Shown here: positions 33,223-41,366 of the stretch, one piece after another
Position numbering within the stretch: position 1 is the stretch's first letter
How the letters are laid out: every line of letters starts with the position of its first letter
Assembly: GCA_021325595.1 (NCBI GenBank)
Contig: JAJPGX010000029.1
Span: forward strand, 1-50,113
Length of the DNA stretch: 50,113 nucleotides
Source: Nitrososphaerota archaeon
Lineage (GTDB): Archaea; Thermoproteota; Nitrososphaeria; Nitrososphaerales; Nitrosopumilaceae
Reading direction: 5' to 3'
Position numbers and translations under genes: made by a program
Notes under the pieces: model-generated
Seen by the model: the letters and a program-made list of their open reading frames with translations, nothing else
What the model was told of the DNA's origin: nothing
Database searches by the model: none

Positions 33223-33729
33223 TTGTCTGATGATAAAAATTGGTCAACTCTAGATGAGATTGATCAGAAGATAATTGCAATCCTAAACAATAATGCTAGA
33301 ACCCCATCTAAAGAAATAGCAAGTGAATTAAGAAATTCTGGAGTAGATGTATCAGATAGAACCATTAGAAAAAGAATCGAAAGACTTGAAAAAAATGGAA
33401 TCATCAAGGGATACAAGGCCATACTAAGCGGAATTAGTACAACAGATTCGTTTGAGGCATTATTTATTAAATTAAAGATTACAAGATCAATGGATGGCAT
33501 AATAGAATCAATCAAAAATTTTGTAAAAAATTTGCCAAACTATCTTTTCGTAGCCACTTTGGAGGGAGATTGGAATATCATTATAGTAATGAGAGTTGAA
33601 GACTCTGAAAAAAATCCAACCTCAAGAGTAGTTGAAAAGTTTTCGGATCAGATCTTAGATTATAAGATAAATGGAATCCAGATCAAAGATGTGAATCTCT
33701 TGAATATGTCTATGCTGCTTCTTACTTGA
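33223..33729 (+). CDS. Lrp/AsnC-family transcriptional regulator
   Basis: 168 residues from TTG. The N-terminal helix-turn-helix (LDEIDQKIIAILNNNARTPSKEIASEL...RTIRKRIERLEKNGIIKGY) is followed by a RAM-like ligand-binding domain (FIKLKI, VATLEGDWNIIIVM). Such regulators bind amino acids or small metabolites and form octamers. The gene lies after tRNA-Tyr and ends convergently with an 8-base overlap to the solenoid-receiver gene. Targets unknown. Confidence 0.88.
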   Translation: MSDDKNWSTLDEIDQKIIAILNNNARTPSKEIASELRNSGVDVSDRTIRKRIERLEKNGIIKGYKAILSGISTTDSFEALFIKLKITRSMDGIIESIKNFVKNLPNYLFVATLEGDWNIIIVMRVEDSEKNPTSRVVEKFSDQILDYKINGIQIKDVNLLNMSMLLLT

Positions 33730-34483
33730 TTTCTGACATTTTTGCTGTATCAAGTGCATTTTTTAATTCGTTAATAGTAAATGGTTTTTGAACAAATGCT
33801 GCAGAACCAAAACCTATGGTCTTTGTAACACGAGGCGTTGTCTTTTCATCAGCAGTTATTAGTATAATTGACATATCGGGTTTTACTTTTAACAGATTTT
33901 TTGCAATAACATCTCCTGTGATATCAGGTAGATTCATGTCCAATAACAATATAGGATTTTGTCCTAATTTTATCAGTTTATTTGTAAGTGCAAGAGCGGC
34001 TTTTCCTGTCTTTGTAGTTTGTATATCGGCATATCCTAGCTGTTGCAGGAAACTTTTAACCCGTATCAGAATTGCTGGACTATCATCAACTACAATGATT
34101 GGTCGTTTTTCCTCAATAACTTTTGGTATGTATTTTTTGGCTAGATCAGATGCTTTCATTGCCTCATCAAATTGACCAATCTTTAGGAAACATTTTGCTG
34201 CACATCGATATGCATAATTTGCATCAGATGGAATTTTTTTTGCAAGTTTAAGATACAGTTTTGCCGCTGCCAGTAATTCTTCTTTTTTGTCTTTTCCCTG
34301 TCTTGATTTACATTCTGATGCCAATATCAGGTATATTCCAGCCTTATAGGTTGGATTTTTCATTTCTCTCTCAGCTAAAGACATGAACAAGTTATGTGCA
34401 GATATGTTTTGATCATTTTTGAGATAAGTGCAAGCCAAATCAAATTTTTCTAGGTCTTTATCCAATGTATTGGTATCTGTCAT
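33722..34483 (-). CDS. Helical-repeat protein with C-terminal receiver domain
   Basis: 253 residues. Residues 5-125 are TPR/alpha-solenoid-like helices (AHNLFMSLAERE, AAAKLYLKLAKKIPSD, CFLKIGQFDEAMKASDLAKKY). Residues 133-250 are a CheY-type receiver: VVDDS near 131 for the acidic pocket, phospho-acceptor Asp in LLLDMNLPD near 182, and the Lys in QKPF near 233. There is no DNA-binding output domain, so phosphorylation may alter protein binding through the helices. Divergent from scpA. Confidence 0.85.
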   Translation of the reverse strand: MTDTNTLDKDLEKFDLACTYLKNDQNISAHNLFMSLAEREMKNPTYKAGIYLILASECKSRQGKDKKEELLAAAKLYLKLAKKIPSDANYAYRCAAKCFLKIGQFDEAMKASDLAKKYIPKVIEEKRPIIVVDDSPAILIRVKSFLQQLGYADIQTTKTGKAALALTNKLIKLGQNPILLLDMNLPDITGDVIAKNLLKVKPDMSIILITADEKTTPRVTKTIGFGSAAFVQKPFTINELKNALDTAKMSEIK

Positions 34484-34525
34484 CAATCAATATAATATTT
34501 CATTTTAGAGCGGAAAATTCTTGAC

Positions 34526-35245
34526 TTGAGCAAGGAAAAGAGTAGAGCACACACATATTATAAAGAAAAAGATATCATCAGTGCGTTGAGTAAGGAAAAC
34601 CCAAACACCAACATATCGCAGCCGCCAATAAACGTGTTATTTAGTCCTCTTGATATTTCAAAAAAGGATGTTTGGAGTATAGATATAGTTCGAATATTGG
34701 AGATCTTGATTACTGTTCTAAATCAAGCAGACAAAAAAGATCTTAGAGTAGCCGGAATTGCAGCGTTATCATCTGCCATGATACATCGGATGAAGGTTGA
34801 GAGTATTTTTGCATTACAAAAGGCTGCGATGGAGAAAAAACCACTAAGCCAGAGAGAAGATGTTGATATTGATATCATCAATATGCCATACAGACATGAA
34901 TCTACCTATCCAGTAACATTGGATGAATTATTATCGGTTCTTGAAAATCTTATCGGTACAATAGCAAATCCACGTTCCAGCAGAAGACAGATAGAATTCG
35001 ATCCGGTTCAAGTTCCAAACTTTGATGAATATTTCATCTCTCTTGAGAAGATAATAGGCCAATACGAAGAGCTAATCATGAATAAGATAACTCCCACCGG
35101 CTCTGGTTCGTTTAAGAATATGGTTTCTGGGCTAGAATTGATTGACGTAATAAGATGCTTTTTTGCCATATTATTCCTTGCAAGAGATATGAAAGTGGAC
35201 CTGGAACAAACAGAAGATGACATAGTAGTCTCTTTGATAAAATAG
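34526..35245 (+). CDS. scpA: Segregation and condensation protein ScpA
   Basis: 239 residues from TTG, about 30 bases after a taatatttcatt box. Kleisin-like: VWSIDIVRILEILITVLNQ forms the N-terminal helical part, and ELIDVIRCFFAILFLARDMKVDLEQTEDDIVVSLI is the C-terminal winged helix that closes on SMC. Works with ScpB, 69 bases downstream, and an SMC protein not in this window, in chromosome organisation. Confidence 0.87.
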   Translation: MSKEKSRAHTYYKEKDIISALSKENPNTNISQPPINVLFSPLDISKKDVWSIDIVRILEILITVLNQADKKDLRVAGIAALSSAMIHRMKVESIFALQKAAMEKKPLSQREDVDIDIINMPYRHESTYPVTLDELLSVLENLIGTIANPRSSRRQIEFDPVQVPNFDEYFISLEKIIGQYEELIMNKITPTGSGSFKNMVSGLELIDVIRCFFAILFLARDMKVDLEQTEDDIVVSLIK

Positions 35246-35314
35246 AAATTTACAACTAGATCAATACTGAGTATGAATTTCATTTAAGTATGCTCAAAAT
35301 CTTCTCATCTTTAT

Positions 35315-35893
35315 ATGGGAAAGGTAGAAGATGACGAAGCAGGAGCCAGGCTTGAGGCAGCACTATATTCTGCAGGAAGACCACTTACCATAGAGGAGCT
35401 CATAAAAGCTTCAGGCACAGAATCTAGGACAAAGACACTTGCTCTCATGACAAACATTGTAAAAAAAACTAAATCAGCGTTTAAAGCAATTGAGGTGGCT
35501 AGCCTACCAGACGGTTCCTATGTTTTTCAACTAAAACCAGAATATAATACAGTCATACGAAAATATGCCTCAAAACCACTTTTGCCTACTGCGACCCTCA
35601 AGACATTATCATATATTGCATATATGCAGCCTGTTTCTTCCAAAAGATTGGTGGAGGTAAGAGGTTCTGGAGTTTACATGCACCTTAGATTATTACAACA
35701 GCTTGGATATATTGAACATCAAAATGTTGGGAGATTAAAAATTTACAGTACCACCGAAAAATTCCAAAAATATTTTGGCATACAAGGAGACAAGGATCTG
35801 CTAAAACAAAAGCTCTTCACAAAGGTACGAAATACAAACCAATCAAATACTCTACAATCAGAGTCGGTAGCACAATCAACTCCGACTCAATAG
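35315..35893 (+). CDS. scpB: Segregation and condensation protein ScpB
   Basis: 192 residues. Two winged helices: LEAALYSAGRPLTIEELIKASG at the start and TLKTLSYIAYMQPVSSKRLVEVRGSGVYMHLRLLQQLGYI near 100, the ScpB signature. The final 30 residues are polar and probably disordered. It has its own atttaagta box 29 bases before the ATG. Partner of ScpA. Confidence 0.9.
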   Translation: MGKVEDDEAGARLEAALYSAGRPLTIEELIKASGTESRTKTLALMTNIVKKTKSAFKAIEVASLPDGSYVFQLKPEYNTVIRKYASKPLLPTATLKTLSYIAYMQPVSSKRLVEVRGSGVYMHLRLLQQLGYIEHQNVGRLKIYSTTEKFQKYFGIQGDKDLLKQKLFTKVRNTNQSNTLQSESVAQSTPTQ

Positions 35894-35954
35894 ACCATGT
35901 TTATGTTCAGTTTTTTGTAAAGGGTATAAATTAGAGTTATTTTATCAAGTCATT

Positions 35955-36335
35955 ATGAAGAAGTCTGTAGAGAATCTTGCAACAAGTAAGATAACAGGTG
36001 GTAGAAGATATCCACTCAGAACCAGAAGGAAATATGAAATTGATAGATATGCAGTAGAAACAGTTCCAGGAGAGCAAGTAACTGTTGTAAGAAAAGTCAG
36101 AGGAGATAACAGAAAGACTTCTTTGAAGACAACTGATTTTGTTAACTTGTCATCACCAGAGTCCAAAGTAAAAAGAGTAAAAATTTTAAAAGTTTTAAAA
36201 AATCCATCAAACAATGATTATGAAAGACGTGGTGTGATTTCAAAAGGTGCAATTTTAGAAACAGAAGCTGGCCAATGTAGAGTCATTTCAAGACCAGGAC
36301 AAGATGGCGCAGTAAATGCAATTTTGATAAAGTGA
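35955..36335 (+). CDS. rps8e: 30S ribosomal protein S8e
   Basis: 126 residues, typical for archaeal S8e. Basic N-terminus with KITGGRRYPLRTRRKYEIDRYAVET, then VRKVRGDNRKT and the closing strand ISKGAILETEAGQCRVISRPGQDG. A gtataaatta box is 20-30 bases upstream. Followed 4 bases later by SRP19. Confidence 0.95.
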   Translation: MKKSVENLATSKITGGRRYPLRTRRKYEIDRYAVETVPGEQVTVVRKVRGDNRKTSLKTTDFVNLSSPESKVKRVKILKVLKNPSNNDYERRGVISKGAILETEAGQCRVISRPGQDGAVNAILIK

Positions 36336-36339
36336 TCAA

Positions 36340-36639
36340 ATGAAAGATTACGAACACATCGTAATCTGGTTGGATTATTTCAACAAGACAATTCCAAAAA
36401 AAATGGGTAGAAAAGTTTCACGTGAAAAAAGCATATTTGATCCTTCCCTAAATGAATTAATTGATGCAGCAAAAGCTGCAGGATTTGAGCCAACAGAAAC
36501 AAATGATCAAGTAAGATTTCCCAGAAGACCTTATGTCAGATCAGGATACATAACACTTTCAAAAAGTCAACCAAAATCCAAAATCATTTCCAAGATTTCA
36601 GAAAAACTAGTATCAAGAAGAGCTAAACAGTCCAAGTAA
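36340..36639 (+). CDS. srp19: Signal recognition particle protein SRP19
   Basis: 99 residues. HIVIWLDYFNKTIPKKMGRKV near the N-terminus and VRFPRRPYVRSGYITL near 58 are SRP19 hallmarks used to clamp SRP RNA helices 6 and 8. Basic tail. Transcribed with S8e. It assembles with SRP54 encoded at 29.6 kb. Confidence 0.92.
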   Translation: MKDYEHIVIWLDYFNKTIPKKMGRKVSREKSIFDPSLNELIDAAKAAGFEPTETNDQVRFPRRPYVRSGYITLSKSQPKSKIISKISEKLVSRRAKQSK

Positions 36640-36701
36640 ATAGCTAATCTAGCTTAGAGCTAAAGTAATTTTGACAGAACTCTATTGATAACAGTAACCT
36701 G

Positions 36702-36983
36702 TTGAGAACTCAATTGCAGGAGGTAGGCGAAATATTGCATCTAGCTAGTAGCGGCAGAGTCATTATCAGACTTAGTAAACCGCTAAAGGATGGCCAAATA
36801 ATTGTAGACAATTCTGGAACCAAAGTCGCCAAAGTTTTGGAAATGATTGGTCCAGTTGATGCTCCATATGCATCGGCAATTCCGCTTACTAACAATATCA
36901 AAAGACATGTTGGAAGAACAGTTTACATCGTCGAAGAATCTCCTGCAATAAAACCGAAAAGATTCAGAGGAAGAAAAAGATGA
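36702..36983 (+). CDS. gar1: H/ACA RNP subunit Gar1
   Basis: 93 residues from TTG. Core beta barrel VGEILHLASSGRVIIRLSKPLKDGQIIVDNSG followed by KVLEMIGPVDAPYASAIPL, the Gar1 fold that docks on Cbf5. A short Lys/Arg tail replaces the RGG repeats of eukaryotes. The stop overlaps the TFB ATG (ATGA), the usual archaeal gar1-tfb pair. Confidence 0.93.
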   Translation: MRTQLQEVGEILHLASSGRVIIRLSKPLKDGQIIVDNSGTKVAKVLEMIGPVDAPYASAIPLTNNIKRHVGRTVYIVEESPAIKPKRFRGRKR

Positions 36984-37939
36984 CCATAGTAGAACTACAA
37001 ACTCACTGCACGGAATGTCGATCAATGTTAATTGATGATGTCCACAGTGGAGAAAAAATTTGTTCTGGCTGCGGATTGGTCGCAATGGAACAGATGTCAG
37101 ACTACGGTCCAGAATCAAGAGCAACAAGTCCTGAAGAAAAAATGAAAACCGCAAGAGCCACAGGCCAAACAACATATACACAACATGATTTGGGAATAAG
37201 AACAGAGATTGCATTAGGAACAAAAGATTTTAGCGGTAAGTCAATCTCAAGCGATGTTGCAATGCAGATGTACAATCTTCGAAAGTGGCAAACCAGAATA
37301 AGGGTTGCATCTCCAAGGGAAAGACGACTTGCTAACATACTTTCAAAGATAGGAGAGACCTGTAATGCGTTAGCCCTTCCAAGAAATGTAACAGAATCTG
37401 CATCAATGATATACAGAAACTTTGAAGGGCAAGCAGAGGCAAAAGGCAAATCTGTTGCATGTATGTCAGCTGCAACAATTTACATGGCATGCAAACAATG
37501 CGATGTAGTTAGATCACTTGACGAGATCTGTGCAGCAACAGGAAGTACGAAAGAGGAGAAAATGAACGTCAAGTTGACAGCAAAATACTATAGAATGTTA
37601 GTCATGGAACTTGGCTCAAAAACAGCTCCTGTAGTTACTCTTGAAAAATATATCTCAAAGATCGCAAATCTGGCAAAACTCGAAGTACGTGTAGAAAGAC
37701 TAGCCGCTGAAATTGCGGAAAAGACAGATGACCACAATCTTGCTGACGGTAAGGCTCCAAACGGGTTAGCTGCTGCCTACCTATATATCGCATCTACCCT
37801 CCTTGGACAGAGCATTCTTCAAAGAGATGTCTCAAGTGTAGCAGGAATAACAGAGGTCACAATCAGAAACAGATGTAAGGAAATTCTCACTGCGTACAAG
37901 ATCAAAATAACTCTACGACCAGTAATAGCCAAAAACTAA
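36980..37939 (+). CDS. tfb: Transcription initiation factor TFB
   Basis: 319 residues. N-terminal zinc ribbon CTECRSM...CSGCGLV (Cys near 10, 13, 29, 32), B-reader/linker, then two cyclin-like repeats (RLANILSKIG... and YISKIANLAKLEVRVERLAAEI...) that bind TBP-DNA. The C-terminal helix-turn-helix near 285 reads the BRE. Thaumarchaeota often carry several TFBs; this one, linked to gar1, may be a housekeeping copy. Confidence 0.96.
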   Translation: MTIVELQTHCTECRSMLIDDVHSGEKICSGCGLVAMEQMSDYGPESRATSPEEKMKTARATGQTTYTQHDLGIRTEIALGTKDFSGKSISSDVAMQMYNLRKWQTRIRVASPRERRLANILSKIGETCNALALPRNVTESASMIYRNFEGQAEAKGKSVACMSAATIYMACKQCDVVRSLDEICAATGSTKEEKMNVKLTAKYYRMLVMELGSKTAPVVTLEKYISKIANLAKLEVRVERLAAEIAEKTDDHNLADGKAPNGLAAAYLYIASTLLGQSILQRDVSSVAGITEVTIRNRCKEILTAYKIKITLRPVIAKN

Positions 37940-37956
37940 CCCCTTTCTCTTTTTGT

Positions 37957-38112
37957 TTATTCTAGTGAATCAGTAACGTCTTCACGTTTTTCTTCATTTA
38001 ATCTCCACATTTTTTTTCTTGTAGCATAGTGTTCATCCCATTCAAGAACTTCAGAGAGATCTTTTGTGTTATCTTCATTGTTTGCGATATCTTGACCTTC
38101 TCTATCATCCAA
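37957..38112 (-). CDS. 51-residue charged hypothetical protein
   Basis: TTG to TAA, 51 codons. Very acidic first half (DDREGQDIANNEDNTKDLSEVLEWDEHY) and a basic stretch ATRKKMWRLNEEKRED near the end. A TATA box tttaaatataa (38133-38145) is about 28 bases before the TTG, supporting a leaderless start. No family recognised; composition suits a small binding protein. Convergent with tfb. Confidence 0.55.
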   Translation of the reverse strand: MDDREGQDIANNEDNTKDLSEVLEWDEHYATRKKMWRLNEEKREDVTDSLE

Positions 38113-38368
38113 TTTGCCGTGTCTTGTTTCATATTATATTTAAAGAGAAAATATGAAAATCAGAAATGATAACCAATAGAATTTATCGGTCCACAAAATC
38201 TAGATGTGCCAATATCATCTAATAGATTGGTCTGATTTTTACAACATATGTACCACACACGATTCCAAAATCATAGAACAACATAGCTTGCAAATAGGTA
38301 GCATTATTCAAATTAGATAAAGCTAATTTTTTGTTCACTTATATATCCAAAATACCGTTGAAGTAACA
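38113..38368. other. Intergenic DNA with possible small RNA and sufC promoter
   Basis: No coding frame. Inverted repeats ACCAAT/ATTGGT (38172-38231) enclose AGATG/CATCT (38202-38220). A further hairpin AATTAG/CTAATT (38311-38328) is followed by a T-run on the plus strand, like an intrinsic terminator, although no plus-strand protein gene ends nearby. The sufC TATA box (cttatatatc) is at about 38338-38347. Confidence 0.4.
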
Positions 38369-39148
38369 ATGGCCATACTAGAAATCAAGGACTTGCATGC
38401 ACAAAGAGAGGGTAAGGAGATCCTCAAAGGAGTCAATCTAAAAACAGGTCCTGGGGAGGTACATGCCATCATGGGTCCAAATGGTTCTGGTAAAAGTACA
38501 CTTGCGTACACTTTACTTGGACATCCAAAGTATGAAGTTACAAGTGGAGATATTTTACTTGATGGACAAAGCATTTTAGAACTTTCGGCTGATGAAAGAG
38601 CAAAAAAAGGTCTATTTCTTGCATTTCAATATCCCACTGAAGTTTCTGGCGTAGGTTATTCTCATTTTTTAAGAACTGCGTACAATGCATTAAGTAAATC
38701 ACTCGGAGACGAAAACCGTGAAGTTTTCTTAACAGTAAGAGAATTTCAAAATTATCTTAAAAAAAATCTTGATCAGGTAGGCCTTAGACAAGATTTTTTG
38801 TCTAGATATCTAAATGAAGGATTCTCGGGAGGAGAAAAGAAAAGATCAGAAGTATTACAAATGGCAGTGTTACAACCAAGAATTTCCATTCTGGATGAAC
38901 CAGACTCAGGATTAGATATAGATGCAGTCCAAGCTGTTGCAAAAGCAATAAGCCAAGTTTCAAGAAAAGATGCAACAGTGATTGTTATTACTCACTATGC
39001 AAGAATTTTGAAATTCCTTGACAAGTTGGATTATGTTCATGTTATGGCTCAAGGTAAGATGATAAAAGACGGTCCAAAAGAATTAGCAGACGAATTAGAA
39101 CAAAAAGGATATTCTTGGCTCGGAATACAAGATGCCCCAGAACAATAA
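38369..39148 (+). CDS. sufC: Fe-S cluster assembly ATPase SufC
   Basis: 259 residues. ABC ATPase: Walker A GPNGSGKST near 36, Q-loop AFQYPTEVSG near 89, signature FSGGEKKRSEVLQM near 151, Walker B SILDEPDSGLD near 171, switch His in VITHYAR near 209. FQYPxEVxG and SGGEKKR are SufC-specific. It powers the SufBCD scaffold. SufB and SufD are not next to it in this window. TATA to ATG spacing is about 28. Confidence 0.95.
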   Translation: MAILEIKDLHAQREGKEILKGVNLKTGPGEVHAIMGPNGSGKSTLAYTLLGHPKYEVTSGDILLDGQSILELSADERAKKGLFLAFQYPTEVSGVGYSHFLRTAYNALSKSLGDENREVFLTVREFQNYLKKNLDQVGLRQDFLSRYLNEGFSGGEKKRSEVLQMAVLQPRISILDEPDSGLDIDAVQAVAKAISQVSRKDATVIVITHYARILKFLDKLDYVHVMAQGKMIKDGPKELADELEQKGYSWLGIQDAPEQ

Positions 39149-39187
39149 CTACCAAAAAACATACCAAATATTCCTTTTCTAAAAAAT

Positions 39188-39628
39188 ATGAAAGTTGGAG
39201 AACCTGCTCCGGATTTTGAGCTTGAATCCCAGAAAGGTGAGAAGATAAAACTTTCATCTTATTTTGGAAAGAAAAAAATTATTTTATTCTTCTACGTAAA
39301 AGACAACACTCCCGGATGTACTTCGGAAGCAACAGGAATCAAAAATCTATATCCAAAAATTTCTGACAAATACGAAGTGATTGGCATAAACCATGAATCT
39401 AGAGAATCACATATTGTGTTTTGCCAAAAATATGAACTTCCTTTTAATATCCTATCAGACCCAGGCAAGAAGATAGCCTCACTTTACGGTGCAAAAGGAG
39501 CACTTGGCATATACACTAGAAGGGTGACTTATCTTATAGATCTAGACGGTAAAATTGAGAAAATTGTTGAGGGAATTGGGGCATCACCACACATAGAATT
39601 TGTTGAAAGTTTGACATCGCGCGCCTAA
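39188..39628 (+). CDS. Peroxiredoxin, BCP/PrxQ type
   Basis: 146 residues. DNTPGCTSEATGIKN carries the peroxidatic Cys near 48. The resolving Cys that PrxQ often has five residues later is absent (Thr/Gly there), so the enzyme is either 1-Cys or uses the distant Cys in FCQKYELPF near 80. Reduces H2O2 and organic peroxides with a thiol donor. It follows sufC by 39 bases, and protection of Fe-S assembly is a reasonable link. Confidence 0.92.
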   Translation: MKVGEPAPDFELESQKGEKIKLSSYFGKKKIILFFYVKDNTPGCTSEATGIKNLYPKISDKYEVIGINHESRESHIVFCQKYELPFNILSDPGKKIASLYGAKGALGIYTRRVTYLIDLDGKIEKIVEGIGASPHIEFVESLTSRA

Positions 39629-39648
39629 CTAAAAAAAAGGCAATAATG

Positions 39649-39861
39649 ATGTCTAAAATTTCTTACATCATAAGAGAAACTCCATCTTGGAAAGCATGGC
39701 ATATGCAAGCATCAAATCAAGTAGGCTCAAGTGATTTTTATACAAATTGTATGAAATACTTTGAAGCGTTAAGAAAACAAGGAAAGCAAGATTTTGCTTT
39801 TGAGGATGAATTTTTCTATACCATGCCTGCCATTTCTGAAAAAATAATAACTGAACAATAG
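39649..39861 (+). CDS. Small hypothetical protein
   Basis: 70 residues from the second ATG of a pair. ISYIIRETPSWKAWHMQASNQVGSSDFYTNCMKYFEALRKQGKQDF is aromatic-rich and probably helical. One Cys, no membrane segment. It follows the peroxiredoxin by 20 bases and may share its transcript. No family recognised. Confidence 0.6.
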   Translation: MSKISYIIRETPSWKAWHMQASNQVGSSDFYTNCMKYFEALRKQGKQDFAFEDEFFYTMPAISEKIITEQ

Positions 39862-39912
39862 CAATTCAAAATCACGGTTTCAGTTATATATTCAGTGAGT
39901 GAACCTCTCGTT

Positions 39913-40013
39913 GCAGAGGTATCGAAGCCCGGCCAACCGAGAAGGACTCAAGATTTTGGCAATAGGAAATCCTTTCCCTCAGGGGTTCGGGGGTTCAAAT
40001 CCCTCCCTCTGCA
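39913..40013 (+). tRNA. tRNA-Leu(CAA) with a 16-base intron
   Basis: Acceptor GCAGAGG/CCTCTGC, 3-bp D-stem TCG/CGA, anticodon stem AAGGA/TCCTT, loop CTCAAG+A giving anticodon CAA, a long variable arm (39975-39988, CCC/GGG stem) as in class II tRNAs, T-arm GGGGG TTCAAAT CCCTC, A73. The anticodon stem pairs well only if 39953-39968 are removed, so I infer a very short intron at 37/38. A gttatatattc box lies about 25 bases upstream. Confidence 0.92.
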
Positions 40014-40133
40014 CTTTTCGTGTCTTTTTTTCTCTTCGTTGTCTTTGTTTTCGGTTTGGTTCATCAAAACCCCGGTGATTCTCACCCATGCTTATTGATC
40101 CAAGTATTTATTAGAAAATTTTTCCATCAAATT

Positions 40134-41366
40134 ATGAACTTGAAGGCATTAAATAATAAAAAATCCCTCCCAGGGCCAAATGCAAGACGAATCATCAACA
40201 TAATGAAGAATCATTCTTACAATTCCACGTTCATGTATTCACTTGTTATTTCTAGAGGAGAAAATTGCACCATAGAAGATGTGGATGGAAATAGATTCCT
40301 AGATTTTACTTCAAATATAGGTGCCTGCCCATTAGGATATTCACATCATGACATCATAGATGTATTGTCAGAATATTCCTCAAACGGAGCATACAAGATA
40401 GCAGGACAGGATTTTTATTGTAAGGAACATGCTGAACTCGCGCAAAAAATTTCAACTATACTTCCCCACGGATTTAAGACTTTTTTTATAAATAGTGGTG
40501 CGGAAGCAGTTGAAAACTCGATAAAGATTGCATATCGAAAGATGGGTCCATTACCTGGAATTTCATGCCATGGAGCATTTCATGGAAGGACTCTAGGTGC
40601 CTTAAGTTTCACATCCAGTAGGCCAGTACACAAACACAATTTTCCAGAATTTCCAGTGAAGAGAATAAAGTTTTGTACAAAACCAAATGATCCAGAAATT
40701 GATGTGGTAGAATCCCTTCTAAAAGAAAACAAGATTGCATTCATAATTACTGAAATCATACAGGGAGAAGGTGGGTACAACGTAGCAAGTAAAAAATTCA
40801 TCAAGAACTTACGCAGATGTGCGACAAAGTATGGAGTTCCTCTAATTTTAGACGAGGTACAATCAGGAATAGGTCATACTGGCAAGTGGTGGGCCTTTGA
40901 ACATTATGGCATAAAACCAGATATTATGAGTACTGCAAAAGCTTTGCAGATTGGCGCTGCTGCATATAATAAAAAATATGATCCTGGAGAAAAATCAGTA
41001 TTATCTAGCACCTGGGGAGGTGGCAACAGAATAGACATGGCAGTAGGTGCAAGAATAATTGACGTGATAAAACGAGACAATCTTTTAGACAATGCTACAA
41101 AGATGGGCAATATTCTAAGAAAAGGATTGGAAGAACTTGTTGGTAAAAAAGGTGTCATAGAAGTAAGAGGTCTAGGATTAATGATTGGTCTGGAATTTGA
41201 TACAAAAATTCGCAGGGATCAGAAATTGATAGAGCTTTTTGAAAGAAAGTTATTGACATTAGGAGCTGGTCAAAAATCGTTAAGAATTATTCCACCGCTC
41301 ATAATAACAAAAGAGCAGATAGAGGAAGGGCTAGAGATAATACATCATGTCCTTTCCAGAAATTAG
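40134..41366 (+). CDS. Class III (ornithine/GABA-type) aminotransferase
   Basis: 410 residues. VDGNRFLDFTSNIGACPLGYSH near 62, NSGAEAVENSIKIA near 122, FHGRTLGALSFT near 150, DEVQSGIGHTGKWWAFEH near 240 and the PLP Lys in STAKALQIGAA near 265. Catalyses omega- or 2-oxo amino transfer; the substrate is not decidable. The frame extends upstream into the tRNA region, but the ATG is placed about 25 bases after an agtatttatta box. It overlaps the acyl-CoA dehydrogenase end by 4 bases. Confidence 0.9.
   Translation: MNLKALNNKKSLPGPNARRIINIMKNHSYNSTFMYSLVISRGENCTIEDVDGNRFLDFTSNIGACPLGYSHHDIIDVLSEYSSNGAYKIAGQDFYCKEHAELAQKISTILPHGFKTFFINSGAEAVENSIKIAYRKMGPLPGISCHGAFHGRTLGALSFTSSRPVHKHNFPEFPVKRIKFCTKPNDPEIDVVESLLKENKIAFIITEIIQGEGGYNVASKKFIKNLRRCATKYGVPLILDEVQSGIGHTGKWWAFEHYGIKPDIMSTAKALQIGAAAYNKKYDPGEKSVLSSTWGGGNRIDMAVGARIIDVIKRDNLLDNATKMGNILRKGLEELVGKKGVIEVRGLGLMIGLEFDTKIRRDQKLIELFERKLLTLGAGQKSLRIIPPLIITKEQIEEGLEIIHHVLSRN

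Noticed and set aside
38166-38252. Possible C/D-box sRNA (ATGATAA ... CTGA) in the tfb-sufC gap
   Set aside because: Box C has a mismatch, no internal D'/C' pair is found and the distance between boxes is too long; kept only as a general small-RNA candidate.
40020-40133. N-terminal extension of the class III aminotransferase
   Set aside because: It would begin in the tRNA-Leu 3' flank, encode a hydrophobic stretch unlike the family, and contain the likely TATA box.
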